Shown here piece by piece: positions 18,739 through 27,279 of a DNA stretch of 64,000 nt. The stretch lies in contig NZ_DOEH01000004.1 of assembly GCF_003533305.1 (NCBI RefSeq), positions 51,800-115,799 on the forward strand. The letters run 5' to 3'. How positions within the stretch are numbered: the first letter of the stretch is position 1; each line of letters starts with the position of its first letter. The notes under the pieces were generated by a model that was given only the letters and a program-made list of their open reading frames with translations, was not told where the DNA came from and ran no database searches. The stretch comes from Providencia sp. Its GTDB lineage: Bacteria; Pseudomonadota; Gammaproteobacteria; Enterobacterales; Enterobacteriaceae. The translations under genes and the position numbers were made by a program.

Positions 18739-19581
18739 ATGCATAACGGCCAAATGACAACACTCTTACCTGATATGGGTTCTTTCTTTTTAAGGGGGAA
18801 AATGACACCGGAAGCAGGAAAGTGGAGTAGTGAACCCTTATGGAAAGGTGTAAAACTTATTCTAATGATGAATGGCGAACTGGAATGCCAACCTGACAAT
18901 AAAAAAACAGTTTCGCTTTCAGGAGCATCATTATGTGTGATTGCCAATAAACATGATCAAGAAAGTCAGCAACGATTTTTACATGCTGAGGATATTCGCT
19001 ATGTTTCCGTTTGCTTATCAGAAAATTTACTCGATTCCTTTAATATCAATCAACCCGAACTTTTAGCAACGGCGAGTATAAAAGGTCCACAACTACTGGC
19101 AAAAAATGCAGGGACAGTTTTAACAGCCCTTGGTAATCAAATTCTAAATTGTCCCCTCAGTGGAGCTCTCGGTGATATGTACCTAACAGGTAAGGTACTT
19201 GAACTGTGCGCTTATTCTTTCGAACATATTCAACAAAATAGCCAATTAACTCATCACCCTAAGTTAACAAGCCACGATATTAATCGCCTAAATGAAATCA
19301 AAGCATTTATTTTAACTAATTTAGCGCAACCCCCCAGCTTATACCAGCTCAGCCGTGAATCAGGTTTAAATATCCGTAAACTTAATTTTGGTTTTAAACA
19401 ACTTTTTGGCACATCAATCACCCCTTTTATTCAAGAACAACGGTTACAACTTGCTTATCGACTACTATCTACAGGCGCAGAACAAGTTTCCACCATCGCA
19501 TGGAAAGTCGGTTATTCCCCTGCTCACCTCTCAACCGCATTTCGTAAGCGCTTTGGTTTTTCACCTAAGACACTTTGCTAA
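18739..19581 (+). CDS. AraC-family regulator of siderophore uptake
   Basis: A 280-residue protein with a divergent N-terminal sensing region and a C-terminal double helix-turn-helix (about 180-278). The second helix-turn-helix reads VSTIAWKVGYSPAHLSTAFRKRFGFSPKTL. It resembles PchR/YbtA-type activators, which sense a ferri-siderophore and switch on its receptor. A Fur box lies just upstream and the siderophore receptor gene starts 150 bp downstream. A role as iron-repressed, ligand-dependent activator of that receptor is therefore likely. Confidence 0.83.
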   Translation: MHNGQMTTLLPDMGSFFLRGKMTPEAGKWSSEPLWKGVKLILMMNGELECQPDNKKTVSLSGASLCVIANKHDQESQQRFLHAEDIRYVSVCLSENLLDSFNINQPELLATASIKGPQLLAKNAGTVLTALGNQILNCPLSGALGDMYLTGKVLELCAYSFEHIQQNSQLTHHPKLTSHDINRLNEIKAFILTNLAQPPSLYQLSRESGLNIRKLNFGFKQLFGTSITPFIQEQRLQLAYRLLSTGAEQVSTIAWKVGYSPAHLSTAFRKRFGFSPKTLC

Positions 19582-19680
19582 TCGCTACCTTTATTAATTA
19601 TTAAATAGAATCAATGAGATATTCATTTCAATAAATAAATAGTCATGATGTAAAAAGTAACGCTTATAAAGTAAAAATGT

Positions 19681-19700
19681 AAATGAGATACATTCTCGTT
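19681..19700. promoter_or_regulatory. Fur-like box upstream of the siderophore receptor
   Basis: AAATGAGATACATTCTCGTT contains arms ATGAGA and TCTCGT (one mismatch) with a 5-bp gap, the same spacing as the Fur box at 9113. It ends 31 bp before the receptor start. Confidence 0.55.
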
Positions 19701-19731
19701 TTATGTTTATTGCCTATAGGTTTGCACAACG

Positions 19732-21876
19732 ATGAAAAAACCCTCTTACTCACCTATTTATATTGCGATTATTCCATTAATTTTCTCGCCTTTTGCCTAT
19801 TCAAACCAAAATACAGAGGCAAAAACTGAAAAAATGATTGTGACCGCTAAACCCACGCAATCACCAACCGGAAAAGTCGACGGATACATCGCAACACGCA
19901 GTACCAGTGCGACAAAAACCGATACTGCTCTTATTGAAACGCCTCAAGCAATTAGCGTCATCACGCGAGATGAAATTACAGCTCATAATGCCCAATCGGT
20001 TGGCGAAGCACTGCGATATACCTCCGGTGTTTTACAAACAAGCGGCGCAGCCTCATCGCGTTTCGATAGTCTCAGTATTCGCGGTTTTAATGTCTCCAGC
20101 ACAGGAATGTTGCGAGATGGCTTACGCAGTACAACCGCTCAAGCATGGCCTAAAGTCGAACCTTATGGCCTTGAACGTGTTGATGTTATACGTGGTCCTT
20201 CCTCTGTGTTATATGGGCAAAACTCACCCGGCGGTATCGTTAATCAAGTCACAAAACGACCGCTATATCAACCGCTGCATGAAATAGAAGTTCAGGGAGG
20301 AAATTTTGATAGGAAACAATTACAAGGCGATTTCAGTGGCCCAATTGATGGCAGTGATAAATATTTTTATCGTCTAACCGGACTTGTTCGTAAAAGTGAT
20401 ACTCAAATAAAACATATTAAAGACGATAAGGTCTATATTGCCCCTGCATTCACTTGGTTACCCAATGATAGCACCACATTTACGTTACTCGCTGACTATA
20501 GCCACGATGAATTCGGCGCTCCGCGACCATTCTTACCGTTAAATGGCACACTATTACCTAATCCGAATGGCAAAGTTGACCCTAATGTGTTCCTTGATGA
20601 ACCCGGATTAACCAACGATAGAACTCAAGCATCCTTAGGTTATCAATTAGATACTGACTTTAATGATGTACTATCAGGACATTCAGGCGCACGTTTTAGC
20701 CATACCGATTTAAATACCAATATTGCCCAAGGTCTTTACCTTTCCCCCGATATGAAAACGCTAAATCGAGCCGCTTATTATTTTCGAATAAAAGGCGATG
20801 TTTTAAGCTTAGATAACAATTTGCAAGCAAATTGGTGGATAGATAGTATCGAAATGACCTCCCTTGCAGGGTTGGATTATCGCCATACTCGCGAAGATTA
20901 TATTTTGATGTCCGGTAAAGCCAGTTCTATTGATATTTTTAACCCAAGCTATGGTGGCTCCTACGGTCCGGTTAATAATATGATGTCAAACACCCTGCAA
21001 ACCAGTGATCAGTTTGGTGCCTACGTACAGCAACAAGCAAAACTGGATAATGGGCTGATTTTTGTTGTGAGCGGTCGTGAAGATTGGTCAAACAGTAAGA
21101 CCAATAATCGTAAAAATGAAACATCAAGTGAGCAACGAGATAGTAAGTTTACCTATCGTACTGCTGCAATGTATTTAACCGATTTCGGCTTAGCGCCTTA
21201 TCTCAGTTATTCAACTTCATTTAACCCGCAGCTTGGCGTCAATTTTTATGGTAATTCTTATAAACCTATCACTGCCAAACAAATAGAAGCAGGCGTTAAA
21301 TATCAGCCTGAAGATGGAAAAACCAATCTCACCTTAACAGTGTTTGAGTTGAAACAGCAAAACATGTTAACAACCGATCCCAATAATAATTTAAATAGCT
21401 TACAAATTGGTGAGGTACGTTCGCGAGGTGTTGAATTACAAGGTATTTATTCTCCTATTGATGAACTTAATCTTACCGCCGCCTACACCTATAATAAACT
21501 TGAAAATACCAAGACCAATAACCCTGAAGAAAAAGGTCAGCGTCCAACAGGGCTACCAGAACATACCGCTTCTGCATGGGCCGATTATACGTTTTTAAAT
21601 GGTCAGCTACAGGGCTTGGGCTTTGCAGCAGGTGTACGCTATACCGGCTCTTCTCCTGTCAATAATGATAATAGTATTTCTAACCCATCCAATACGCTCT
21701 TTGATGCTGCGGCACATTATGATCTTGGTGGATTAAATTCAAGTTTGAATAACTGGCGCTTAGGGATCAACGTTAATAATGTGACGAATAAACAGTACTA
21801 TACCAGTTGTTCAATGGGCGGTTGTTCTGTTGGCTATGATAGAAGCGTCATTGCCTCGCTACGTTATCGCTGGTAA
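19732..21876 (+). CDS. TonB-dependent siderophore receptor (FoxA/FhuA class)
   Basis: A 714-residue outer-membrane receptor. The signal peptide ends near FAYS and a TonB-box-like EKMIVTA follows. The plug has LIETPQAISVITRDEI, LSIRGF and RGPSSVLYGQNSPGGIVNQVTKRP, all typical of hydroxamate siderophore receptors. The barrel ends with ASLRYRW. A C-terminal Cys pair (CSMGGC) just before the last strand recalls FhuA. It probably imports a ferri-hydroxamate such as ferrioxamine or ferrichrome; the exact ligand cannot be read. It lies downstream of an AraC regulator and 5 bp before a PepSY-type membrane protein gene. Confidence 0.87.
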   Translation: MKKPSYSPIYIAIIPLIFSPFAYSNQNTEAKTEKMIVTAKPTQSPTGKVDGYIATRSTSATKTDTALIETPQAISVITRDEITAHNAQSVGEALRYTSGVLQTSGAASSRFDSLSIRGFNVSSTGMLRDGLRSTTAQAWPKVEPYGLERVDVIRGPSSVLYGQNSPGGIVNQVTKRPLYQPLHEIEVQGGNFDRKQLQGDFSGPIDGSDKYFYRLTGLVRKSDTQIKHIKDDKVYIAPAFTWLPNDSTTFTLLADYSHDEFGAPRPFLPLNGTLLPNPNGKVDPNVFLDEPGLTNDRTQASLGYQLDTDFNDVLSGHSGARFSHTDLNTNIAQGLYLSPDMKTLNRAAYYFRIKGDVLSLDNNLQANWWIDSIEMTSLAGLDYRHTREDYILMSGKASSIDIFNPSYGGSYGPVNNMMSNTLQTSDQFGAYVQQQAKLDNGLIFVVSGREDWSNSKTNNRKNETSSEQRDSKFTYRTAAMYLTDFGLAPYLSYSTSFNPQLGVNFYGNSYKPITAKQIEAGVKYQPEDGKTNLTLTVFELKQQNMLTTDPNNNLNSLQIGEVRSRGVELQGIYSPIDELNLTAAYTYNKLENTKTNNPEEKGQRPTGLPEHTASAWADYTFLNGQLQGLGFAAGVRYTGSSPVNNDNSISNPSNTLFDAAAHYDLGGLNSSLNNWRLGINVNNVTNKQYYTSCSMGGCSVGYDRSVIASLRYRW

Positions 21877-21881
21877 TCAAA

Positions 21882-22769
21882 ATGGCGTTATTTTTAGCAC
21901 GTCAATACTGGCTGAAGCTGCATTTATGGTTAGGTTTAGTGGTCGGTTTCTTTATTGCCATTTTGGGTATTTCAGGATCGTTGTTATTACTGAAAAAGCC
22001 CATTTTAGAATGGGAAATTGGCACTTCGGTTCTGTATGCCGAGCACCACCAGCAAAATACCCCTTTGTCGCCAGATAATTGGCGACAAAGTGCCAAAAGC
22101 GCTTACCCTGAACTGACTCAAATCATGGGGGTAGCGCCTCCAAGCACAGGTTTTATCCCTGCAACAAATGCCATGGTATTTGGTCATGTCTCACATTCAG
22201 AAAAACTCGGCATTGCATTTATTGACCCTATTGATGCAAGCGCCAAAGGCTTTGTTGTTTTTGATGATTTGATTTTTTCTAATCTTGTTTCTTTACATCG
22301 ATTACTGTTGCTGCCACCGAATATAGGCAGTTGGCTAGTCTTCGGTTGCGGCGTGGTATTGGCTCTATCTATCATCACGGGCGTTGTTTTATGGTGGCCT
22401 AAAAAAGGGTTTAAACAGCTCTTCTTTGCTCTTACTAATTGGCGTCGAGGATTAAAAAATGGGGCAAAATGGCGTCAATGGCACTACTTTTTAGCTATTT
22501 ATTTTACCCTCCCGCTGCTATTAATCACCCTAAGCGGAATGATGCTTTCTCGCCCTGATTTATTCACCTCAATAATTCCATCTCAAGAAATAAAACGATT
22601 TATTTCCCAACTTCACAGTGAATTAGGTCTTGGGCTGAGCGGAGTAATTGTCGCATTTTTGTCTGGTATTATTTTGCCGCTCCTCTACGTGAGTGGTGTC
22701 GTAATTTGGTGGAAAAAAAGACCATCTCAACGCTCAAAAACAATCTCATCAGTAAATAGGAACGCATAA
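21882..22769 (+). CDS. PepSY-associated transmembrane protein (FoxB-like, iron release)
   Basis: A 295-residue membrane protein with four hydrophobic segments, at about 10-38, 145-172, 205-226 and 260-285. The first helix YWLKLHLWLGLVVGFFIAILGISGSLLLLKK is the signature of the PepSY_TM family. Relatives such as FoxB and the PiuB group sit beside siderophore receptors and are thought to reduce ferric siderophore in the periplasm. At 295 residues it is shorter than many members. It starts 5 bp after the receptor stop and ends in a TAATG overlap with the next gene, so the three are one operon. Confidence 0.82.
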   Translation: MALFLARQYWLKLHLWLGLVVGFFIAILGISGSLLLLKKPILEWEIGTSVLYAEHHQQNTPLSPDNWRQSAKSAYPELTQIMGVAPPSTGFIPATNAMVFGHVSHSEKLGIAFIDPIDASAKGFVVFDDLIFSNLVSLHRLLLLPPNIGSWLVFGCGVVLALSIITGVVLWWPKKGFKQLFFALTNWRRGLKNGAKWRQWHYFLAIYFTLPLLLITLSGMMLSRPDLFTSIIPSQEIKRFISQLHSELGLGLSGVIVAFLSGIILPLLYVSGVVIWWKKRPSQRSKTISSVNRNA

Positions 22770-23884
22770 TGATGCAATTTAATAACCTAAAATGTCTTTT
22801 TTTAGCCGTTATGGCATTTATTTCTTTTACGTCTCAAGCCGTTACTGTCACTGACATAACCGGTCGACAAGTTGAAGTGCCTGAACATGTAAAACGTATC
22901 TTATTGGGCGAAGGTCGAATGATTTACCCGTTATCTATTTTAGAAAAAGACGCGCCTTTCGACCGTATTGTTGGCTGGCAGGGCGATTTTCGTGATTTAG
23001 ATGTCCAAGGTTATGCCGCCTATAAAGCGATTTTTAAACAAATAGATGCAATCCCAGCCGTTGGCGGTGGGTCAGAGGATACTTTTAGTATCGAAAAAGC
23101 ATTAGCACTACAACCTGATTTAGTTATTCTGCCATTAACAGGTGGCCATGGACCGGGAGCGGGGAGCGAAGCGGCTCGCTTGTTAGAGTCAGCGGGTATT
23201 GCGGTTATTCATGTCGATTTTAGCCAACATCCCATCAAAAATACGCAATTAAGTATGAAAATTTTAGGGCAAGCTATTGGGCGAGAGCAACAAGCCAAAC
23301 AATTTAACGATTATTATCAGCAAAAAATGGATGATGTCATATCACGCATCCCGACCAATGTACCGATGAACAAAAAACCAACAATATTTGTTGATTACCT
23401 TCCCGGATTACAAGAATGCTGTGGCTCTCCTGGAAAAGGCAGTATGACAGATATGATTAATCTTGCGGGCGGCATTGGTATTGGCGAAAAAATCCTACCC
23501 GGTGCAATAGGGAAATTAAATCCTGAATATATTTTAGGTAGCGAACCCGATGTTTATGTTGCAACAGGCGTTTTTCCTGAAGGAAAACCGGGTGTTACTG
23601 TCGGTTATTCAGCGACCAAACAAGCTGCACAATCCAGCTTAAAATTAATTTCAGAACGTAATCCTATTGGTCAGCTAAATGCCGTTAAACAAGGCCGAGT
23701 GCATGGTTTATGGCATATTTTCTATGATTCACCTGAAAATATTATTGCATTGCAATCTTTAGCAAAATGGCTCCACCCTGATTTATTTACAGATCTAGAC
23801 CCAGAAGCAACCAGAAAAGAGATGTATGAACGATTTATGCCAATTCCAGCAACTGGGGTATTTTCTTTAACTTTGGAAAAATAG
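22769..23884 (+). CDS. Iron-siderophore-type periplasmic binding protein
   Basis: A 371-residue type III substrate-binding protein. The signal peptide ends near SQA, then VTVTDITGRQVEVPEHVKRILLGEGRMIYPLSILE begins the first lobe. A conserved block YLPGLQECCGSPGKGSMTDMINLAGG lies mid-protein and contains an unusual adjacent Cys pair. The stop-start overlap with the PepSY gene suggests coupling. No ABC permease or ATPase gene follows within this cluster. It must therefore use a permease encoded elsewhere (Fhu- or Fec-type, or even ChuUV) or act only as a periplasmic carrier. The ligand is unknown. Confidence 0.82.
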   Translation: MMQFNNLKCLFLAVMAFISFTSQAVTVTDITGRQVEVPEHVKRILLGEGRMIYPLSILEKDAPFDRIVGWQGDFRDLDVQGYAAYKAIFKQIDAIPAVGGGSEDTFSIEKALALQPDLVILPLTGGHGPGAGSEAARLLESAGIAVIHVDFSQHPIKNTQLSMKILGQAIGREQQAKQFNDYYQQKMDDVISRIPTNVPMNKKPTIFVDYLPGLQECCGSPGKGSMTDMINLAGGIGIGEKILPGAIGKLNPEYILGSEPDVYVATGVFPEGKPGVTVGYSATKQAAQSSLKLISERNPIGQLNAVKQGRVHGLWHIFYDSPENIIALQSLAKWLHPDLFTDLDPEATRKEMYERFMPIPATGVFSLTLEK

Positions 23885-23899
23885 TAAATTTATCAATAT

Positions 23900-23933
23900 C
23901 TACCACGGTGTAATCAGTTTTACGCTGTGGTAG
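23900..23933 (+). terminator. Stem-loop after the binding-protein gene
   Basis: CTACCAC pairs with GTGGTAG, and an inner TGTAA pairs with TTACG-side bases (partly), 15 bp after the stop codon. There is no T-run, so it is only a possible terminator. Confidence 0.45.
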
Positions 23934-24088
23934 TCATTACCACTATTAGTAAATAGTTAATCATGGTAACTAATTAAATTATCAATCATTTTAGCATCGA
24001 TACATCACGTATTTAGTTTAATAGCTAAATTGATGATGCTCAGGAACAGTGATATTATATATTTTATTTAATTTCGTAGAGGCAACCT

Positions 24089-24748
24089 ATGTTGCAGCAT
24101 GAAAGTATCAGTTTTAAAGTGTATGAATTACTCAAACAAGAGATAGTTTCTAATCAATTAGAGCCTGGAGCCCGCCTAATTGTAAGCAATATAAGCAAAC
24201 GTTTTGGTGTTAGTGGAATACCAGTACGCGAAGCGCTATTTCGTTTAGAAGCAGAAAAATTAATCATTTTAGAACACAATAAAGGATTTAGAGTTGCCGA
24301 AAAACCTGACGCACAAGATATCTATAAATGGCAGCAAGCACGCTTATTAATAGAACCCGCGATTGCCGATATTGTCTTAGAAAATATCACAGCATCTGAA
24401 ATTGCATACCTCCGACAATTAAATATCGATATGCGTACTCACGAATATGGGCCTCACTACGAGCAGTATGTCTATTTTATTAATCTAAATGCTGAATTTC
24501 ATAAGCAAATTGTAATGGCATCTCGTAATGAGCTAATTATCGAAATGTATAACACTCTCAATTATGGTCCACAAGTTGGAAGATTTCATGAAAACCGTGG
24601 AGTACCAGATTTGCAATTATTGTGTAATGAACATGATGAAATTATTGATGCCATAGAAGCAAGAAATGCCGATATATACCGAGAAAAAACAACAGAACAT
24701 ATTATTCTAGGTTTTGATCGACAAATATCATTTGGTAGCGCAGGCTAG
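24089..24748 (+). CDS. GntR-family regulator (FadR/FCD subfamily)
   Basis: A 219-residue protein. The N-terminal winged helix (about 8-72) has RLIVSNISKRFGVSGIPVREALFRLEAEKLI, a clear GntR recognition region. An all-helical FCD domain follows, with the His/Asp pattern of metal-binding members (FHKQIVMASRN; EHDEIIDAIEARN). It heads a locus with a binding-fold protein, CoA-transferase, crotonase and transporter and probably represses them until an acid ligand binds. An AGAGG ribosome site precedes the start. An AT-rich stretch upstream (24049-24060) shares ATATTATATAT with the palindrome at 25977-25994, which may reflect autoregulation. Confidence 0.82.
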   Translation: MLQHESISFKVYELLKQEIVSNQLEPGARLIVSNISKRFGVSGIPVREALFRLEAEKLIILEHNKGFRVAEKPDAQDIYKWQQARLLIEPAIADIVLENITASEIAYLRQLNIDMRTHEYGPHYEQYVYFINLNAEFHKQIVMASRNELIIEMYNTLNYGPQVGRFHENRGVPDLQLLCNEHDEIIDAIEARNADIYREKTTEHIILGFDRQISFGSAG

Positions 24749-24774
24749 CTGCGCATATTCCTTTTTTTATTTTG

Positions 24775-25881
24775 TTATAACGAAAATACTTGTTCTATTT
24801 TTGCGAAAATAACTTCAGGATGACTTCCTAGCTTTAATCCCTCACGAATCACTTTTGAACCTGCATCCTGACGATGAATATAGCCTTGATATTTAGGCCG
24901 AACATATGCCGAAGAAACTGTATTGAATGTTGAACTTAAAAAGTTTCCCGTCTGTTTATTAGTATACTCATCACGCCAAGCAGCAATATTCGCAGGCTGT
25001 CCTTCATTATCCACAACTAAGTTTTTTTGTACTGATTCAGAAACATAACCCATGATATGCTGAATAAGTTCAGGGGTTGGAGTACACCTTGATGATAATG
25101 CTAAGCCTGTCCCCCCCAAAATAGAGCCTCTCAATATAGATTGGCCTGCATGTGGAATATCACAAAAAGTAATCGGCAACGAATGTGATGGATCGGCATA
25201 ATTAATATAGCCAAATATAGCAGGACAAATATCAATTTTTCCTTTAGCCATCGCATCTAATAAGCCAATAGGATTTAAATCAATTAATGATTTATCTTGC
25301 TGTTGATAAATGTTTTGCATTATAGAAAGTGCATGAATAGCTATTTCTTGCTTAATAATCAATCGATTATCTTTAAATAATAAATCACCAAAAGATAAAC
25401 ATATTGAATAAAAAGTTAAAAGGGCATGAGGCCCCCCCAACGATAGAACAATTCGTTGATTACTTTTCTTGCTAAGTAAAATAACATCATCCCATGTAAT
25501 CGGTGGTGTTTTTGCTATATCCCCCGCTAATGCACAAACTTGAGATGCTGCATCAATAGGTATCGCCCAATGTTGCCCACCATATCGATAACTTTCGTAA
25601 CTATTCCCAATACTATTTTTTTTCAAAAAATCTAATTGTTCCAATGACAAAAAGCTTTCCAAAGGTAATAAACAATTTTTCTCTACCGCTTCTCCAATAC
25701 CTGGATTATCAACAATCAAAAGATCATATTTTTCAGCCAGCTCATCAATAGGATGCGATTCAAACCCTTCTAGTTTTTGAATATCCCATTGCACATTAAC
25801 TAAGTCATCAAGTTGTGCCCAAGCTTGCAACGGTTTATACCCTCTAGGATGATCCCAAGTCAACCCTTTGAAAAAATTCAT
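24775..25881 (-). CDS. Solute-binding-fold protein without a signal peptide
   Basis: A 368-residue protein resembling family 1 (sugar-type) periplasmic binding proteins. It has LIVDNPGIGEAV early, YGGQHWAIPIDAASQVCAL in the hinge region, and ILGGTGLALSSRCTPTPELIQHIMGYV late. It begins MNFFKGLTWDHPRGYKPLQAW with no hydrophobic leader. An in-frame TAG lies five codons upstream of the ATG, and AGAGGA sits at the right distance, so the start is firm. The protein should stay in the cytoplasm. No permease or ATPase is near. It is divergent from the CoA-transferase gene. It may sense or carry the substrate of the neighbouring pathway; the function is not known to me. Confidence 0.75.
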   Translation of the reverse strand: MNFFKGLTWDHPRGYKPLQAWAQLDDLVNVQWDIQKLEGFESHPIDELAEKYDLLIVDNPGIGEAVEKNCLLPLESFLSLEQLDFLKKNSIGNSYESYRYGGQHWAIPIDAASQVCALAGDIAKTPPITWDDVILLSKKSNQRIVLSLGGPHALLTFYSICLSFGDLLFKDNRLIIKQEIAIHALSIMQNIYQQQDKSLIDLNPIGLLDAMAKGKIDICPAIFGYINYADPSHSLPITFCDIPHAGQSILRGSILGGTGLALSSRCTPTPELIQHIMGYVSESVQKNLVVDNEGQPANIAAWRDEYTNKQTGNFLSSTFNTVSSAYVRPKYQGYIHRQDAGSKVIREGLKLGSHPEVIFAKIEQVFSL

Positions 25882-25952
25882 ATATTTCCTCTTCTATTTT
25901 ATCTTTATCATCATTTACCTAGCCAATCATAACGATCAACAAGAACATAAAT

Positions 25953-25968
25953 CGTGATCAATCTCACG
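25953..25968. promoter_or_regulatory. CRP site candidate in the divergent CoA-transferase promoter region
   Basis: The core GTGA-TCAATC-TCAC is a perfect GTGA-N6-TCAC; only the outer bases (C..G) depart from TGTGA-N6-TCACA. It lies between divergent genes. Confidence 0.65.
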
Positions 25969-25976
25969 CAACATTA

Positions 25977-25994
25977 AATATTATATATAATATT
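25977..25994. promoter_or_regulatory. 18-bp perfect palindrome, operator candidate
   Basis: AATATTATATATAATATT reads the same on both strands. It lies 9 bp from the CRP site and 78 bp before the CoA-transferase start. Such an AT-rich palindrome could be a GntR operator or part of the promoter. Confidence 0.5.
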
Positions 25995-26071
25995 GAGAAT
26001 TTGCAGTTTATGGTAATAGCACGAATAACATCAAACCAAAAATAACTGAGTTAACGAAATGGAGTGGAAAT

Positions 26072-27277
26072 ATGTCAATTCTTAAGGGATATCGAGTTTT
26101 AGACTGTTCTATTGCAATGGCTGGCCCTTTTGCCGCATTACGAATGGGCGATATGGGGGCTGATGTAATTAAAGTTGAACCAACAACAGGAGAATGGCAG
26201 CGGCATACATCTGCTGGTGGTGCTTATGGTAATGTTATTAATACGTCATTTTTATCACTTAACCGTAATAAACGCAGTTTTGCCGTTAATTTAAAAGACG
26301 AGGAAGGTAAAGCATTACTGTATAAACTTGTTGAAACTGCGGATGTTTTTTTACAAAACTATCGTCCAGGCGTTGCTGAACGACTCGGTGTTGATTATGA
26401 AACACTGAAAAAAATCAAACCTGATTTAATTTATATTTCAATGTCTGGATATGGAGAAAGCGGGCCTTATGCAAAACGTCCAGGGCAAGATTTACTATTA
26501 CAATCAATGAGTGGTGCAATGCTGAGTACAGGAGCAGAAGGCACACCACCTCAGCCAGCAGGACAATACTTGGTAGATGCGATTACCGCTTATACCGCAT
26601 TTGAAGGCGCTCTTGCTGCATTGCTACATCGCGAACGCACAGGTGAAGGGCAACTAGTCCAAATCAACATGCTCGACGCAATTATTGCTAATCAAATGCA
26701 AGAAATGACCGTATTTACTCAAGGGCTAAAACCTCAACGCCGCAGTGAAGAGGCACATGGTCACTGCTATATCCGTGCTCCTTATGGTGTTTTTCGTACT
26801 AAAGATAGTTTTATTACTTTAGTTACTCCACACCTGCCCACTCTTGGCGAAATTTTCGATGTACCTGAACTCAAAGCAATGGATGATGAAATCGCAGGAC
26901 ATTCATTACCTGAGCGTGATTTTATTTTTCGTATTACAAAGGAGAAATTGTTAGAACGCACCACTCAAGAGTGGCGAGATATTTTTGATGAACACCAACT
27001 CTGGAGCAGTGATGTATATGGTTATGAAGATGTCATTGCTGACCCTCAGGTCATTCATAATCAAACATTTATTGAATATGAGCATCCAAGTGAAGGCTTG
27101 GTAAAAACGCCTGGTTTTGCTATTAAATTTTCAAAAACACCTTCTTCTATTCGATTACCTACACCTTTTATTGGGCAACACACCGACGATATATTACAAG
27201 AACTTGGTTGCTCCTCTGAGCAAATTAGCGCTTTAAAAAGTAGCGGCACAGTTGCGACAACACAGGGGGAAAAATAG
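26072..27277 (+). CDS. Class III (CaiB/BaiF family) CoA-transferase
   Basis: A 401-residue cytoplasmic enzyme. It shows the family start LKGYRVLDCSIAMAGPFAALRMGDMGADVIKVEP and the pattern LSLNRNKRSFAVNLKDEEGKALLYKLVETADVFLQNYRPG. The catalytic aspartate lies at D169 (QYLVDAITAY), the same number as in formyl-CoA transferase. It should move CoA from an acyl-CoA donor to a carboxylic acid. The crotonase gene follows 2 bp after, so the acid probably becomes an acyl-CoA that is hydrated or dehydrated. The pairing resembles CaiB-CaiD of carnitine metabolism, but the sequence is not clearly CaiB. The acid is unknown. Confidence 0.87.
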   Translation: MSILKGYRVLDCSIAMAGPFAALRMGDMGADVIKVEPTTGEWQRHTSAGGAYGNVINTSFLSLNRNKRSFAVNLKDEEGKALLYKLVETADVFLQNYRPGVAERLGVDYETLKKIKPDLIYISMSGYGESGPYAKRPGQDLLLQSMSGAMLSTGAEGTPPQPAGQYLVDAITAYTAFEGALAALLHRERTGEGQLVQINMLDAIIANQMQEMTVFTQGLKPQRRSEEAHGHCYIRAPYGVFRTKDSFITLVTPHLPTLGEIFDVPELKAMDDEIAGHSLPERDFIFRITKEKLLERTTQEWRDIFDEHQLWSSDVYGYEDVIADPQVIHNQTFIEYEHPSEGLVKTPGFAIKFSKTPSSIRLPTPFIGQHTDDILQELGCSSEQISALKSSGTVATTQGEK

Positions 27278-27279
27278 CC

